A DNA stretch of 64,000 bases from Eucommia ulmoides (GCA_016647705.1 CM028339.1:24095803-24159802), one strand, 5' to 3'. Positions 19,749 through 32,381 are shown, numbered from the stretch's first letter. Program-made: numbers and translations. The notes: generated by a model from the letters alone, not told the origin.

Positions 19749-21662
19749 TGCTGGCCCAAAGAGCTACCCAAGATGAGTGCTGAATTGGATAGTTACAAAA
19801 TTTAAACAATTAAATCATTTAAACATAAATAATCAATTTTCATAAATCAATTATTATCTTGATACACAACGAAAATGTGTTTACTTCTAAATGAACACCC
19901 AAATACAATATATGAAATAATCGATGCAACACACAATAATATATCCTAGTTCTGTAAGCTAATCTTACCTACATCCAAGCCCCTGAGCTCCACGAAGATT
20001 TGCAATCCATTAAACCACTGATTCATTTACTAGGTATAAGCCAAACCCTTACAACCTCGATCATTTTCATAAACTCAGAATCAACCTTTACAATTATCCT
20101 TTTCTCAGACTCAATAAGAACTTTATCTTTTTACCAAGCTCAAGACTAACCTAATTCTATTACAGAAAGAATCAAAACCTAATTTTTTTAACAGGCTAAA
20201 GTTCAAACCTACCACTCTCTCACACTTTTACACTTATCATTTTCTCAGGTTTAGAAAGAACCTTTACAATCACTCAATTCTATTACAAGGAGAATAAAAA
20301 CCTAATTCTTTTCAAATAAAAAAATAACTTAACTTTTTTGCAGAACAAAGATCAAAACCTAATCTTTTTACAGGAAAAAAAATTGAAACCTAGTTACCCT
20401 GACTAGACACCCATCTCAAACATGTCTAATCTGCTCAAACTCACGAATACAAAAAATGTAAGTTTCTTCCCACAAGGAGCTTCTACCACCTCAATATAAA
20501 TACACTAGATTAATGTCCCAAATAATTATTACGTGATAAATACAATGTGAGGCAAATAAAATCGGATTAATTAATAAAGTGGGTAGCACAATTTAAAGCA
20601 CGTAATCAGATAATCAAATAAAATCGTTTAAAAAGATTTTCAGGCTTTTAAGTTTAAAATGATTTTCTAAACAATCTTAAACCAAGAGATCAATAAAAAT
20701 ATGACTTCAAAATAAAGTATTAATCCATTTAAATTAGGAGAATCTCAAAGTATATGGACCAAATCAATCGGGATAATAGAATAGGTAGATAATATCTAAA
20801 TTAGGTTCAAATCCCCCAAATCTCTCCCTTAGAATACTTAAAAATAGATAGATTTTGACCATGAGACCAAATATCTCGATTTTCCAACTGCCTCAATCGG
20901 TTGACCGAGCCCCACTGGTTAATTGACCGACCTGTCAATAACATAATCCTATCGTTGCTTATAGGCCGATCGGTTGACCGACTGCCACTAATCAGTTGAT
21001 CGATTGGTTCTGGTTATTCCAATTCTCATCGATTTACCTATTGACTCCAATGGTTAACCGACGCATTTTATCCGGTTAACTGAATTGATCAGAGTGCCTC
21101 CTCATTCATTTTAGCCATTGTTTCAAATGGTTGACTAACCATCTTCATTCGTTTGACCAACTGGATCAGTAGCACCTCGTTTTAACTCCAAAACTCACTC
21201 TTTGATTCAGTTAACCGATTGCTTATCTCGATTGACTGAATTGATCTGAAAACTTAACGTTTTATACTTTTAAACATATTTTTTCAATTAGGTTAATTAT
21301 CAAATTCATTTCACATAAGGAGCACATAATAATTCACATATTAGGATCTTAAACTTATTGCTTCTTACTAATACACATAAAATTAATTCATTTTAAGTGT
21401 CGTGCATGATCCTAATTCGGGTTGAATTAAGAGTATTTAGGTAAAGAGTTGTTTCTACCTAGTTGTCTTCAATGTCTTCAAAACTCTTCACGTCTTCATC
21501 ATTTCCATCTTGCACCCAATATATTTTCTTCGACAATTTATTTTCAATGATTCATCTTCTTAAACACATTACATAGAACTATAAATCTGAAACCACTCAG
21601 TAAAAACATTAATCTCATAAAAAATAAACACTTAATTGTTCATCAAAATATTGGATTCAACA
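19749..21662 (-). repeat. Family A LTR, copy 2 (3' LTR of the gag-only element)
   Basis: Plus-strand edges are TGCTGGCCCAAAG (19749) and GGATTCAACA (21662), about 1.9 kb. Read on the minus strand it starts TGTTGAATCC immediately after a purine-rich tract. It contains a cluster of GGTTGACCGA-type words (20885-21260). Confidence 0.75.
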
Positions 21663-21682
21663 ATCTTTCTCTTTTTTATGAT
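21663..21682 (-). other. Polypurine tract of the family A element
   Basis: On the minus strand AAAAAAGAGAAAGAT lies directly before the LTR start TGTTGAATCC, the position expected for the plus-strand primer of reverse transcription. Confidence 0.65.
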
Positions 21683-22929
21683 GACAATTAATTTTGATAT
21701 TTTCTACAAAATGTAATATAACCACGCTCCCCCTAAATCTGAGAATGGGTATTTAAACTCATTTAGGCACAATAATGAAAACTTAATGAAACCATAATAA
21801 AGATATTCAACATAAACTCAAGCTCGTAATAACTTCTCTCTTTAATTAATGCAATGTTTAGGCAAATCCCTAAACATCAACTTTCCCCTCTTTGTCATCT
21901 CAAAAAGTAGGGACGAAAAAGAAAAAAAAATCACTCTTGGCAATTTATCATAACATACGATTGTTTTACCTATAAAAACTTTTCCCCTGTGTAATTGAAA
22001 ACATTAATTCATGCTAAGGAGAATAAAAATTCATAACGTCATATTTTCTCCCCCAATAGTATTAGTATAAAAGCATAAGATTTTATAAAAAAAAAATGGG
22101 GATCATGATGATAACAATTTTTAAGATTAATTTCTATATGAATCATCTTAAGACAAATTTAAGAGATCATCAAAACATTTCAATAATATAGCATGAAATT
22201 ATATAATTTTAATTAACATGTTTTATTTCATGATACCAATTAATATCTTCCTTTTAGATAGAATAAAAAAAAAACATGTAATCTTTCACGCACTAGGACA
22301 TGAAACATATCTCAATAATAATATAAATTATTTATGAAACTATTGACATAAATATAATGCATGGATAATTGCGTACTAAAGATCTTATCTCGTAAAATTC
22401 TAGATCCGTTATAGAATAATAATCATTTAAAATCAAGAGAAATAAAACGTATGCTAACTTCATATTATCATGCATTCAGCTAGGCACTTAATGTTTATAA
22501 ATATATTTACGTTCAAAACACTAAGCATAGATTGATATTCCATAAATACTCAAATGATCATTCAAATGATATTAAAAATAGATTAACACAATTTCATAAA
22601 ACAATACCTAACCATGCAAGTTTAAATTCATATGATCATGCCGACAAAGTAAATCATGCTAAATACAGATTTTGTAAAACATGTAACATGTGATACGAGA
22701 AATACGATAAGCTTAATAACTATCACATGACTCAATCTTTAATCAATAAATCAGTATTATCTAACAATTTAGATCACATAACATGTTTTATATATTCAAA
22801 TAAATTAACAATACTTAATATAAGCATATCATAAAAATATGTTAATACACTTTCACTAAATGTGGTTCTCAGAATCACCATGCAATATTTCTAAGATAAC
22901 AAGTAAACACATTATTTAGTATAGTCTTA
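21683..22929 (-). other. Non-coding 3' internal region of the family A element
   Basis: About 1.25 kb of very AT-rich sequence lies between the gag remnant and the polypurine tract. On the minus strand it has purine-rich words such as GATGACAAAGAGGGGAAAG (about 21880-21898). That resembles the extra purine tracts found near the 3' end of some copia (Sirevirus-like) elements. No open frame is supported. Confidence 0.5.
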
Positions 22930-24230
22930 GAAACCATACTATCTTACCTACTAGGCAAGTCGGACATCTCTCTCTTTAACAAATTTAATGAATTTAAACT
23001 TTGAAGGGTTAGGAGTAGCTCTGACCTCCTTAGAGATGACTTTGCTTTTTTACCTCATTTGTACCAACAATTGGTTTGGATGCACAATTTATATTGGCCT
23101 GTCTATATCCTCTAAACCTTTGATTATTTTCATTTGATTCAATGATATTTCTATTTACACGTTTTACTCGAGGCTTCTTGGTGATATCCCATTTTGGCTT
23201 TAGTACATCTTTTTTATTTGCACGTGTCGCTTGTGGCTTCTTGGTGATATCTCATCTTGGATTTGGTACTTCTTTTCTATTTGCACATGTCGCTTGTGGC
23301 TTATTTGTAAGCTCCCATCTTGGCTTTGGTATATCTTTTTGAGTTGTACGTGTCGTTTGTGGATTCTTGGTGACTTCCCATATTGGCTTTGATATATCTT
23401 TTTTTATTGTTCCTTTCATTATATTTCCGACATTATGTAACTTTGCACAAGATATTTGCATAGCGCTCTTTTGTATCCATTTGATTTTGAATCCATTCTT
23501 GTTAGACATGAACTTAGGGTTCCTAAACGGACATGATACTTTAAAATGTCCAACCTTAATGCAATAATTACATCTCAATTTCAATTGATTATCATAGATA
23601 GAAGCAAAGCATGAATCATTTCTAATAATATCAAAATTACAATCATCAGATTGTGATGAAGAATGAGATGATGAAACATATCCACTTCCATAGATTGTTT
23701 TAAAAGATGAAGAAATATTTTTAGAATATCTTAAAATAAACTTGAGGTCGGATTTTCATTTTTCAAAATTTTTCTTAAGTAAATCGATATTTAATTCAAG
23801 ATCTGACCTTTGACTAGAAACTAAGTCAAAATCATTTTTCAAAACTTTGTTTTTATTTTCAAGAAAATCTACCCTAGAGAGTAAATTATTTATTTTAAAA
23901 ACAACATCCAAAAACTTTTTTATTCCACAATAGTCATTCAGATGTATTTTAGATTTCCAAATACTTTTTCTTCTATTTTCAAAAGAATCAATTTTTCTTT
24001 TTAAACTCAATTTTTTTTTAGTAAAAAATAGTGTAAGACCAAGTAATTTTTCTATGATAATATGAACATTTTCATTTTCATCATCTCCATTACTAGCAAT
24101 AATGCCACAAAAATCAAAAATAACATTATCATATACGGATCTATCACCATCAAGAGATGATACACAAAAAATTATTATCCATGGTGTGTGCCACGTGATC
24201 GGTTTAGCTAGGATGTTAAACCTAATCAAG
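22930..24230 (-). pseudogene. gag-like gene remnant with CCHC zinc knuckle and 21-aa repeats
   Basis: Minus-strand coding traces begin near 24230. A lysine-rich, coiled-coil-prone segment (about 24090-23756; INNLLSRVDFLENKNKVLKN) is followed by a gap with stops. Next comes a zinc knuckle, CNYCIKVGHFKVSC (about 23572-23530), fitting C-x2-C-x4-H-x4-C, and then four tandem 21-residue units of the type KDIPKPRWELTNKPQ (23400-23149). The trace fades near 22930. The first part of a normal copia gag is missing. In live elements the knuckle would package RNA; here stops and frameshifts argue for a dead copy. Confidence 0.7.
23157..23400 (-). repeat. 63-bp tandem repeat in gag, four copies
   Basis: Four tandem units of 63 bp begin on the plus strand with CACGT/CACAT/TACGT and end ...TATTTG or similar (starts 23157, 23220, 23283, 23346). 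Each encodes 21 residues on the minus strand, including a conserved PK(P)xWE/DxTxKPQ core. The array directly follows the zinc knuckle. Confidence 0.85.
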
Positions 24231-24236
24231 CTAAAA

Positions 24237-24253
24237 CCAACTCTGATATCAAT
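24237..24253 (-). other. Primer-binding site of the family A element
   Basis: On the minus strand the LTR end GGGCCAACA is followed by ATTGATATCAGAGTTGG. This resembles the TGGTATCAGAGC site complementary to the 3' end of initiator tRNA-Met used by most plant copia and many gypsy elements. Confidence 0.7.
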
Positions 24254-24433
24254 TGTTGGCCCAAAAAGCTACCCAAGAGGGGGTGAATTGGGTAGTTACA
24301 AAATTTAAACAATTAAATCATTTAAACACAAGTAATCAATTTTCCTAAATCAATTATTATCTTGATGCACAACGAAAATTTGTTTACTTTTAAATGCACA
24401 CCCAAATATAATATACGAAATAATCAATGCAGT
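24254..24433 (-). repeat. Family A 5' LTR, proximal fragment
   Basis: It begins TGTTGGCCCAAAAAGCTACC and runs 180 bp to the Athila-like insertion, then resumes at 29884. Joined across the insertion it matches copy 2 (CAATGCA...CACACAATGATATATCCTGG). Confidence 0.8.
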
Positions 24434-25800
24434 TGATAGGTGTAATTTATCTATATATTTATAAATCGATTTTGGTAGTTTTCGAGTATTATAATAGTAT
24501 TTTAATATGTTTTAATACATTTTTATTTGTTTTGTTATAAATCAGGTGTTTGGGATGAAAAGGGATGAAAACGATCTATAATCGAGCAAGTCAATGGAAC
24601 GTCGGTGGAAGATCGGTGGAAAAATTAGCAAAAAGGTCATCCTGCATCTTCAGCTCCACCGCGCTGCAGCGGTGAAAAATGGTCAAACAACAGGATCAAG
24701 CAGAATATTTATGCTTGACCACCGTTGTAGTAGTGGCCTCTACCGCTGCAGCGGTGTTTCCCACCACTGCAGTGGTTATCCAGTAGAAAGCCTACTGATT
24801 TCCCACCACTGCAGCGGTCCGACATCAGATGTTTTAGATATTTTCTTGATATTTTTGATCCCTTAAGATCACCCCTTTCACCCAACACATTAAGCACATT
24901 TTTGGGAAGGTTTTGAGAGCTCCAAACCCTATCAACCAAGAGAAGATCACAAAGCCAAGAAGAGGAAACGATCTCGGAGTGGTTTTAACATCGGTTATTC
25001 AAATAGCAGCTAGTTTCCTTGTTTCTCTCTTTATTTCTTAGTTTTGGTTGATAGTTTTGTTTATGTTTAGCTTGTGTATTGTTGAATATAGGGCTATGGC
25101 CATGTGTAGTTAAACATATATTGTTTAGGGCTTGATGTACTTCATGAAAACATGTTTTGACTAAATCGATGTTTTGTTAATGGTTGTTCAATTGTATTCG
25201 ATTGTGTTTACGATTCTTCTACTATTATATGCTTGTTATGATATATTGAGAATACAGGGTTTGACACTCGGGAGAGATAACCCCGAATTCGGACTAGGGT
25301 TTAAACACAATGCGACGATCTAGTAACCCGTGAGGGTATTAGAAAGTGTGCAATGTGAGGTTTAGGCGAGACTCATGTGACCAAGTATCATATAGATACT
25401 ATAGGGGGACTTCGGCATTGACGCGAAGTCGCATAGTCATTCGCTTTACACTCGGGAGAAGTAGTAAGTGAGTTTTTGATACCTAGATTGTCGGATAGAT
25501 TTGAATGTTGTTAATGTAAACTAGATTGAAACGAACATGTTTAAGTGAACGAAGTTAATCCCTAGACAATATACTCCCTTAAACGTCATATTAGTATAAT
25601 TAGTTTAATTAACTTAGTTTAGTATATTTTATTAACAAAAACTACATTTGAGTCGCCTAGATAAAGTTGGGTTTTGACAATTGCGGTAAGCGACGATTTA
25701 ATCCAATCCCTGAGAATATGATAACCCCTACTCTTTCCACTCTACTAAAATTTGACCCGTACACTTGCAGTGAAAATAGCGACGTAATATTTCGCTACCA
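24434..25800 (+). repeat. 5' LTR of the Athila-like element
   Basis: 1367 bp; starts TGATAGG and ends ATTTCGCTACCA. It contains a cluster of short GC-rich palindromes around CTGCAG (24655-24818). Confidence 0.85.
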
Positions 25801-25802
25801 AG

Positions 25803-25828
25803 TTTTTTGGCGTCGTTACCGAGGATTG
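25803..25828 (+). other. Primer-binding site, tRNA-Asp type
   Basis: TTTGGCGTCGTTACCGAGGA lies just inside the 5' LTR. The canonical Athila-type site is TGGCGCCGTTGCCGGGGA; this copy differs by a few C-to-T or G-to-A transitions, consistent with cytosine methylation decay. Confidence 0.8.
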
Positions 25829-25937
25829 GTTTTTAAATTGTTATTGATATTGTGAGTAAATAACTTGATTTTAATTTAGGCATTTATTTTGTTTATAATT
25901 TTTGTTTGTAGTTGTTTTTCCTGCAGGGTACTTGAAG

Positions 25938-26771
25938 ATGTTAGATCAACAAGTACTGTTGCATTTCTTTCAACGAGATTCTGAGCCATTTTATTGTGCT
26001 TGGGATCGATACAAGGAGTTGCTTATTTAGTTTTCGAACCATCGTTTTCCGAGAGAATGTCAATTACTGAACTTCCTAGATAGGTTACTAGCCGCAACAA
26101 GAAATTGGGTTAAAGAAGGAAATGGTATCACCTCTTTCGACCAACTAACTGCGGATAAAGTTTATCGGTTGTTGGAAGACATGGCGGAGTTTGATTATTA
26201 GAGTTAGAATTATTCAACAAGTTACCAAAACTTAGGGGGTAATTCTACCATTACAATGCCATGGATTGACACCCGGGACCAACAGGAGGAGTCTTTCCCC
26301 ACCCTGGAGGAAATGTTCTTTGAATTTATGGGGGAGACTCAGGCTTTCTAGAGGGAGACAAATGACCGTATCAATGAGCATGAGGTTCGTCTTGACAATA
26401 TTGAGATGACCTGAGCTGAAATTGATGCGACCGTAATGTCTATTCAGACGCAAATTAGTCAGCTTATCTGCTTTATTGAGGCCAAATCAGAAGTGGTGGC
26501 ACTGAGACACACACAAGCCACATTCATCGAAAGCCACCAGGAGGAACCGGATACGAGTGGGAGGAGCTTGGGAGCATTCAATGATGATTATTCGAATGAG
26601 ACGGAAACCCAAGCATGTATCGACGATTGTGATTCTTCACCATTTGAGATCCACCATGTAATGCCACCACCGATCGAAGACGATCACATTTACGAGGATC
26701 CGATGTGGCTCACTTGTCATTCGTCGCCTTTAGGACCGTTCTTTCATGCCTACCGAGCACATGAGATGTAG
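25938..26771 (+). pseudogene. Athila-type gag remnant
   Basis: A frame with several stops starts at ATG 25938 (MLDQQVLLHFF). It continues through CAWDRYKELLI, a stop, NFLDRLLAATRNWVKEGN and TADKVYRLLEDMAEFDY, which match the retrotransposon gag fold of Athila/gypsy elements. After further stops comes the downstream segment (TLEEMFFEFMGET, then VRLDNIEMT, then IQTQISQLI), which resembles the coiled-coil region before pol. The trace ends at the stop at 26769-26771. The protein cannot be made as it stands. Confidence 0.75.
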
Positions 26772-28539
26772 ACGAGTCGAGTTGAAAGTACGAGTCAAAT
26801 AATGCCAAATCTCTCCAGTCTTGAGGGCATTCTGAACCAAGACCCATACGTTGTGTTGTATGACACATACTATGGGCGAAAACCGCTCTTTGACAAGTCC
26901 TTCTCCATGTCAAGCCGAGGACAATAAACCAAGCGCTTCTTAGGAAGCAACCCAAGTTTTCAGAATAAATTAAGATCCATCACCGCCGACTTCATTCGAA
27001 AGCGAGATTGTCTCGTTTCTCAGGTACGTGTTCTAAACCCCCTTCGTCGGCATGCTATATTTCAATTGTTGACAACGATAATTGGGTCATTGTGGACACT
27101 ACCCATTTTAAGTTTGGGAATGATGTGTAGTATGCTATTATGTTTTATTGTTGTTAGTTATATAGTTTAAATGTTTTATTGTTTAACTGTATGCATGCTT
27201 ATTTAGTTTAGTGTTAGTATGTTTATGTTTGTAGTATATTTGTTGTTATTGTGTGCTAAGTTTTGTAGTTCATTTGGGTCATTACACGATGATGAGTCTA
27301 TCCTCTAGTTGTTTATCGAGGTCATGCGTAATGCCCATTCATGTGTGTTAGGTGTGATTGACGTTTCATTGTGGTAAAAGTTATTATGGATCCTAACATG
27401 CACGAACACTTAAACTCAATGTACTAGCTATCCAATTGATTTGAAGCCGATTATCCGTTAGCCAAGTTCATGACAATAGGGATTTTAGAACCTAATTTGG
27501 GAGAAATTCGAGACGAAATCCTAGGTGAGGTAATTCAAGAGATATGATTTAGGCATTTATTTTGATTGTTTGAGCCTTTGAAGCTTACCATGTAATATCA
27601 TTTATCCCTCGCTACCCTGTTGAAGCCTGTTAGCCATTTCAATTTTGAACACGTAACAAATGCCCTGGCCAATTGAATTTTTTCCAAACCTTTATCGCTA
27701 AACCTAAGGCACAATTCGAGTAAAATCAAGTTAACATTTGTTTATGCTACTTAAAGTGAGCAGTTGAGTTTTGGGCAAACTATTGATTGGTTCGGTATTC
27801 GAGTACTCACTTGTCATTTTCTATCATATTTCCACACCCGTCAAATTGTAACAAATCAAATAAGTTTGGGGGTGGTTTTGTTAAAACAAAAGAGGAATAA
27901 ATATAGTTTTATTTTTGTTTTGTCTTGACAAGTGAGTATTATGTTTTCAAATATAAGTTCAGGGTTGTTTCGGATTAATCTTTGGGGTTACAAGTGTGAT
28001 TGAGCCAAGCGTTGTGCCTCGAGTATCGTGAAGTTTATAATGTTAACCTGTTTTATACTGTTGATATACCCTTGACCATTTACCAAAAATCGAACTAAGT
28101 CCTATTGATCTTTTTGAATTTCCAAGCCTATATTAATGGAGAGTGGAACCTAGTCTGGCATATGGATTTTCTATAACTTTTCGATTTTTAGTTATGAACT
28201 TTGTTGGTGGATAATCCAATCTGGTCTGTGGATGGTTGTATAATTGAGTTTCCGCACACACACTTAAACAGGATCTAGAATGGCGCTTACTGCTATTGAA
28301 TATTGAAATTCTAGAACACTACATAGTGCATTTTACTCTTGAAATCAATATAATTGGGGACTGTTGAGGGAAAACGTTTTGGTCGAATAGTTGAATTCAA
28401 AACTCGCACGTCGTTATGTTTAGTTTGTTTGTGTTTTTATTCGTTGTTTAGTTTTTGTGTTAGTTAAATAGTTGTGTTTTTTTATTTTGGTGTGAGTGCT
28501 ATGCTCGAGAACTAGCAAAATTCTAAATTTGGAGGTATT
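26772..28539 (+). other. Non-coding 3' internal region of the Athila-like element
   Basis: This holds the Athila-type AAACCAAGCGCTTCTTAGGAAGC block (about 26928-26950), the ATTTTAAGTTTGGGAATGATG block (about 27106-27126) and a final purine-rich AAATTTGGAGGTA before the 3' LTR. No pol or env coding was found; it is an internal deletion derivative. Confidence 0.6.
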
Positions 28540-29878
28540 TGATAGGTGTAATTTATCTATATATTTTCAAATCGGTTTTGATAGTTTTCGAGTATTATAA
28601 TAGTATTTTAATATGTTTTAATGCGTTTTTATTTGTTTTGTTATAAATCAGGTGCTTGGGACGAAAAAGGATGAAAGCAATCTATAATCGAGCAAATCGG
28701 TGGAACGTCAGTGGAAAAATGAGCAAAAAGGCCATCTTGCATCTGCAGCTCCACCGCTGCAGTGGTCAAACAATAGGATCAAGCAGAATGTTTATGCTTG
28801 ACCACTATTGCAACGGTGGCCTCCACCGCTGCAGCGGTCATCCAGCAGAAAGCCTATTGACTACTTATCGCTGCGGCGGTCGACACCAGATATTTTAGAT
28901 ATTTTTGGATATTTTCTTGATATTTTTTATCCCTTAAGATCACCCCTTTCACCCAACCCATTGAGCACGTTTTTTGGAAGGTTTTGGGAGCTCCAACCCC
29001 TATCAACCAAGAGAAGATCACAAAGCCAAGAAGAGGAAACGATCTCGGAGCAATTTTAGCGTCGGTTCTTTGGATGACGGCTAGTCTCCTTGTTTCTCTC
29101 TTTATTTATTAGTTTTGGTTGATAGTTTTTTATATGTTTAGCTTGTGTATTGTTGAATATAGGGTTATGGCCATGTGTAGCAAAATATATATTATTTAGG
29201 GCTTGATGTACTTCATGAAAACGTGTTTTGAATAAATCGATGTTTTGTTAGTAGTTGTTCAATTGTATTCGATTGTGTTTACCGTTCTTCCACTATTATA
29301 TGCTTGTGATGATATATTGAGAATACGGGGTTTGACTCTCAGGAGAGGTAACTCCGAATTCGGACTAGGGTTTAAACACAACGCGACGATCGATTGACCC
29401 GAGAGGGTTTTAGAAAGTGTGTAATCCGTGAGGTTGGGGACGAGACTCATGTGACCAAGTGTCATATAGACGCTAGAGGGGGACTTTGGCGTTAACGCAA
29501 AGTCGCATATTTATTCACTTTACACTCAGGAGAGGTAGTGAGTGAGTTTTTGATACCTAGATTGTTGGATAAATTTGAATGTCGTTAATGTAAACTAGAT
29601 TGAAACGAACACGTTTAAGTGAACGAAGTTAATCCCCTAGACAATATACTCTCTTAAACGCCATATTAGTATAATTAGTTTAATTAACTTAGTTTAGTAT
29701 ATTTTATTCACAAAAACTACATTTGAGTTACCTAGATAAAATTAGGTTATGACAATCGCGGTACTTAGCGACGATCTAATCCAATTCCTGCGGATACGAT
29801 AACCCCTACTCTTCTCACTCTATTAAAACTTGACCCGTACACTTGCGGTGAAAGTAGTGACGTAATATTCCGCAACCA
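28540..29878 (+). repeat. 3' LTR of the Athila-like element
   Basis: 1339 bp, aligned over its whole length with the 5' LTR. It starts TGATAGG and ends ATTCCGCAACCA. It retains the palindromic CTGCAG cluster (28750-28880). Confidence 0.85.
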
Positions 29879-29883
29879 GCAGC

Positions 29884-31230
29884 ACACAATGATATATCCT
29901 GGTTTGGTAAGCTACTCTTACCTACATCTAGTCCACCAAGCTCCACGAAGATTTGCAATCCACTAAACCCCCGATTCCTTTACCAGGTAAAAACCAAACC
30001 CTTACAATCTCGATCTTTTTTAAAGGTTCAGAATCAACATTTGCTATTATCCTTTTCCTAGACTCAGAAAGAACCTTATCTTTTTACTAGGCTCAAGATT
30101 AACATAATTCTATGACAGGAAGAATCAAAACCTAATCCTTTTAACAAGTTAAAGATCAAACCTACCACTCTCTGACACTTTTATACTTATCATTTTCTCA
30201 GGTTTGGGAAGAACCTTTACAATCACTTAATTTTATTGTAGGGGGAATCCAAACCTAATTCTTTTCAAGGGAAAAAATAACCTAACATTTTTGCAGAACA
30301 ACTATCAAACTCTAATAGTTTTACAGGAAAAAAATTGAAACCTAAGTACCCTGACTAGACATTGTCCCAAACGTGTTTAATCCGCTCAAATTCACGAATA
30401 CAAAAAATGTAAGTTTCTTCCCACAAGGAGTTTCTACCACCTCAATACAAATGTACTCGATTAATATCCCAACTAATTACTACATGATAAATATAATGTA
30501 AGGCAAATAAAATCAGATTAATTAATAAAGTGGGTAGCACAATTTAAAACACGTAATCAGATAATCAAATAAAATCGTTTAAAAAAATATTCAGGCTTTT
30601 AAGTTTAAAATGATTTTCTAAACAATTTTAAACCAAGCAATCAATAAAAATATGACTTCAAAGTAAATAACAAAGCTTGGAAAAATCTCACTGGAAAACA
30701 CCGAAGATATTGATAATATCGCAGTAGAACATAAATCGGTAACGCCAAACCTCAAGCGGTTTAGATCAATAACGTATAATAAATCTCTCACAGAAATCTC
30801 AGTATAGATATAACTCTTAGATAAGCTTGAACTAATTGTTCATGATGTATTGGTCTCACTTGTCGCAAGTCTATATTAATAGATAAATATCAAACCCTCT
30901 AACGGCTAGTTTTTTAAAGATATGCCTCTAAAAGACACTCTTAGACCCCATATGATATCATTTCAATTTAGGAGTATTTTACTTAAAAATAACTTTCGAT
31001 TCTCTCAAATAAGTATACAAAACTATTTTCAATTTAAAATCATAAGATTTTAAAAAATTACAATAGAAAAATAAAATAGAGAGAAGAATTAAGCCTTTTT
31101 TGAGGTTGGAAGTCATTAAGTTGCTAATGTTGAGTGTCAAGATCACTTATACTTGAGATTGAGATCACTTAAACAAGGTAAGACGCAACATAAAATTGGT
31201 TGTTTTCTAACATAAATAATAGTTATATGT
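29884..31230 (-). repeat. Family A 5' LTR, distal fragment
   Basis: From 29884 to about 30666 it aligns with LTR copy 2. It shows the same ladder of AACCTAATTCTTTT/TACAGG blocks and the TTTAAGTTTAAAATGATTTTC segment. After about 30667 the similarity to copy 2 stops, although a loose resemblance to copy 1 persists (AACGGCTA, CCCCATAT). The expected GGTCAACA/GGATTCAACA end is absent before the next element begins at 31231. Confidence 0.6.
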
Positions 31231-31539
31231 TGTAACGACCCGGTTTCCCAAGGCCAACACTTGTTTTATCCCCATGGAGAATTAATACTAAAACTGATTA
31301 ATCGAATTGTCTTTTTATAAAATCTGATAGATTTTACAATGCGACCGCAACCATTTTACTTTGTCTATTTATCAAATCAATTTTACATCAATAAATAATC
31401 AAATTTAAATAGAAATTCAATTATCCATATTATCCATTATTTCATTATCCATAAAACTGTTTTTAAATTTTGAGAATAACTAAGTTGAATTTTTGTTTTC
31501 TTTTATGAAATAATGAATTCCAATTTAATTGATTTACAA

Positions 31540-31579
<40 letters not shown>

Positions 31580-32344
31580 TCCAATTCCCAGAATAAAAGC
31601 CGAATCAATCCAGGCTCCAATTACTAATAATTCAAACACAATATATTCTTGAATTATCAAATAACCTTAATGAACTAACAAATATATTTTTTTTTTTAAA
31701 TCCGAGAGATTCTTTACAACAGTAAAAATCTAGAAAGTCATCGATTCGATTTTATAACCATAAATAATAAATACAATTATTACAATTAAATTAAAATTCC
31801 TATATAATTTCCAGCGCCGTCCCATTCTACTGGCCCTGCAATCAAAACTATGGGATTGTGAGCCAACGCTCAATAGAACTCCAACCTCTCTAATACGTGC
31901 ATTTAATTAACGCGACAAATAAAACATATTGACAAAAATGTTCACATAATTTTGACGTAATCACAATTATTTCATAAAATTTAACAGTTAAACTTCAATA
32001 ACAATAATTACATAAATCACACAATCAAAAATTAAATACATATATTGAAAGAGTTAGAAATTCTACCTGAAATCTACAGCCGTAATCTAAACCAAAATCA
32101 ATGCCGAAATTGAGGAATCGGCGAGCTTACTGTTTCAGCAATTTTTTTTTCCAATTCCAGTTGAAACACACACATATATATCCTTTATACACCCCAAGCC
32201 TTTTATCACTTTTTCCCCTTTATTTATTTATTTTTTTGTTTTGTTTCCTTTTTCTCCCCTGAAAATCGCCATCTCACCCCCTACCCAAAAACCTATTATG
32301 CATGTGTGTATTTATATTCATCATAAGGCAAATGATCCCTATTA

Positions 32345-32381
<37 letters not shown>

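Larger units (their letters stand above)
24434..29878 (+). mobile_element. Athila-like Ty3/gypsy retrotransposon, gag-only, nested in a family A LTR
   Basis: Two direct LTRs (24434-25800 and 28540-29878) both start TGATAGGTGTAATTTATC and end with an A after CAACC/CTACC. They enclose 2.7 kb. A target duplication GCAGT (24429-24433) / GCAGC (29879-29883) flanks it. The primer site (TTTGGCGTCGTTACCGAGGA) matches the tRNA-Asp-type site typical of Athila elements. Only a decayed gag follows, then the 3' hallmarks AAGCGCTTCTTAGGAAGCAA and a TTTTAAGTTTGGGAATG block. No protease, reverse transcriptase or integrase is present. It is therefore younger than the LTR it sits in. Confidence 0.85.
19749..31230 (-). 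mobile_element. Family A non-autonomous LTR retrotransposon (gag-only), interrupted by a nested element
   Basis: In minus orientation the element comprises a 5' LTR (from about 31230 to 24254, split by the nested Athila-like insertion at 24434-29878), a primer-binding site, a gag-like region, a polypurine tract and a 3' LTR (21662 to 19749). The internal domain is only about 2.6 kb and has no protease, integrase or reverse transcriptase, so mobility would have to be supplied by another element. The primer site resembles that for initiator tRNA-Met, and gag has a CCHC knuckle, both compatible with Ty1-copia ancestry. The far end of the 5' LTR (30667-31230) does not align with the other copies, so it is chimeric or truncated. 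Confidence 0.7.
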
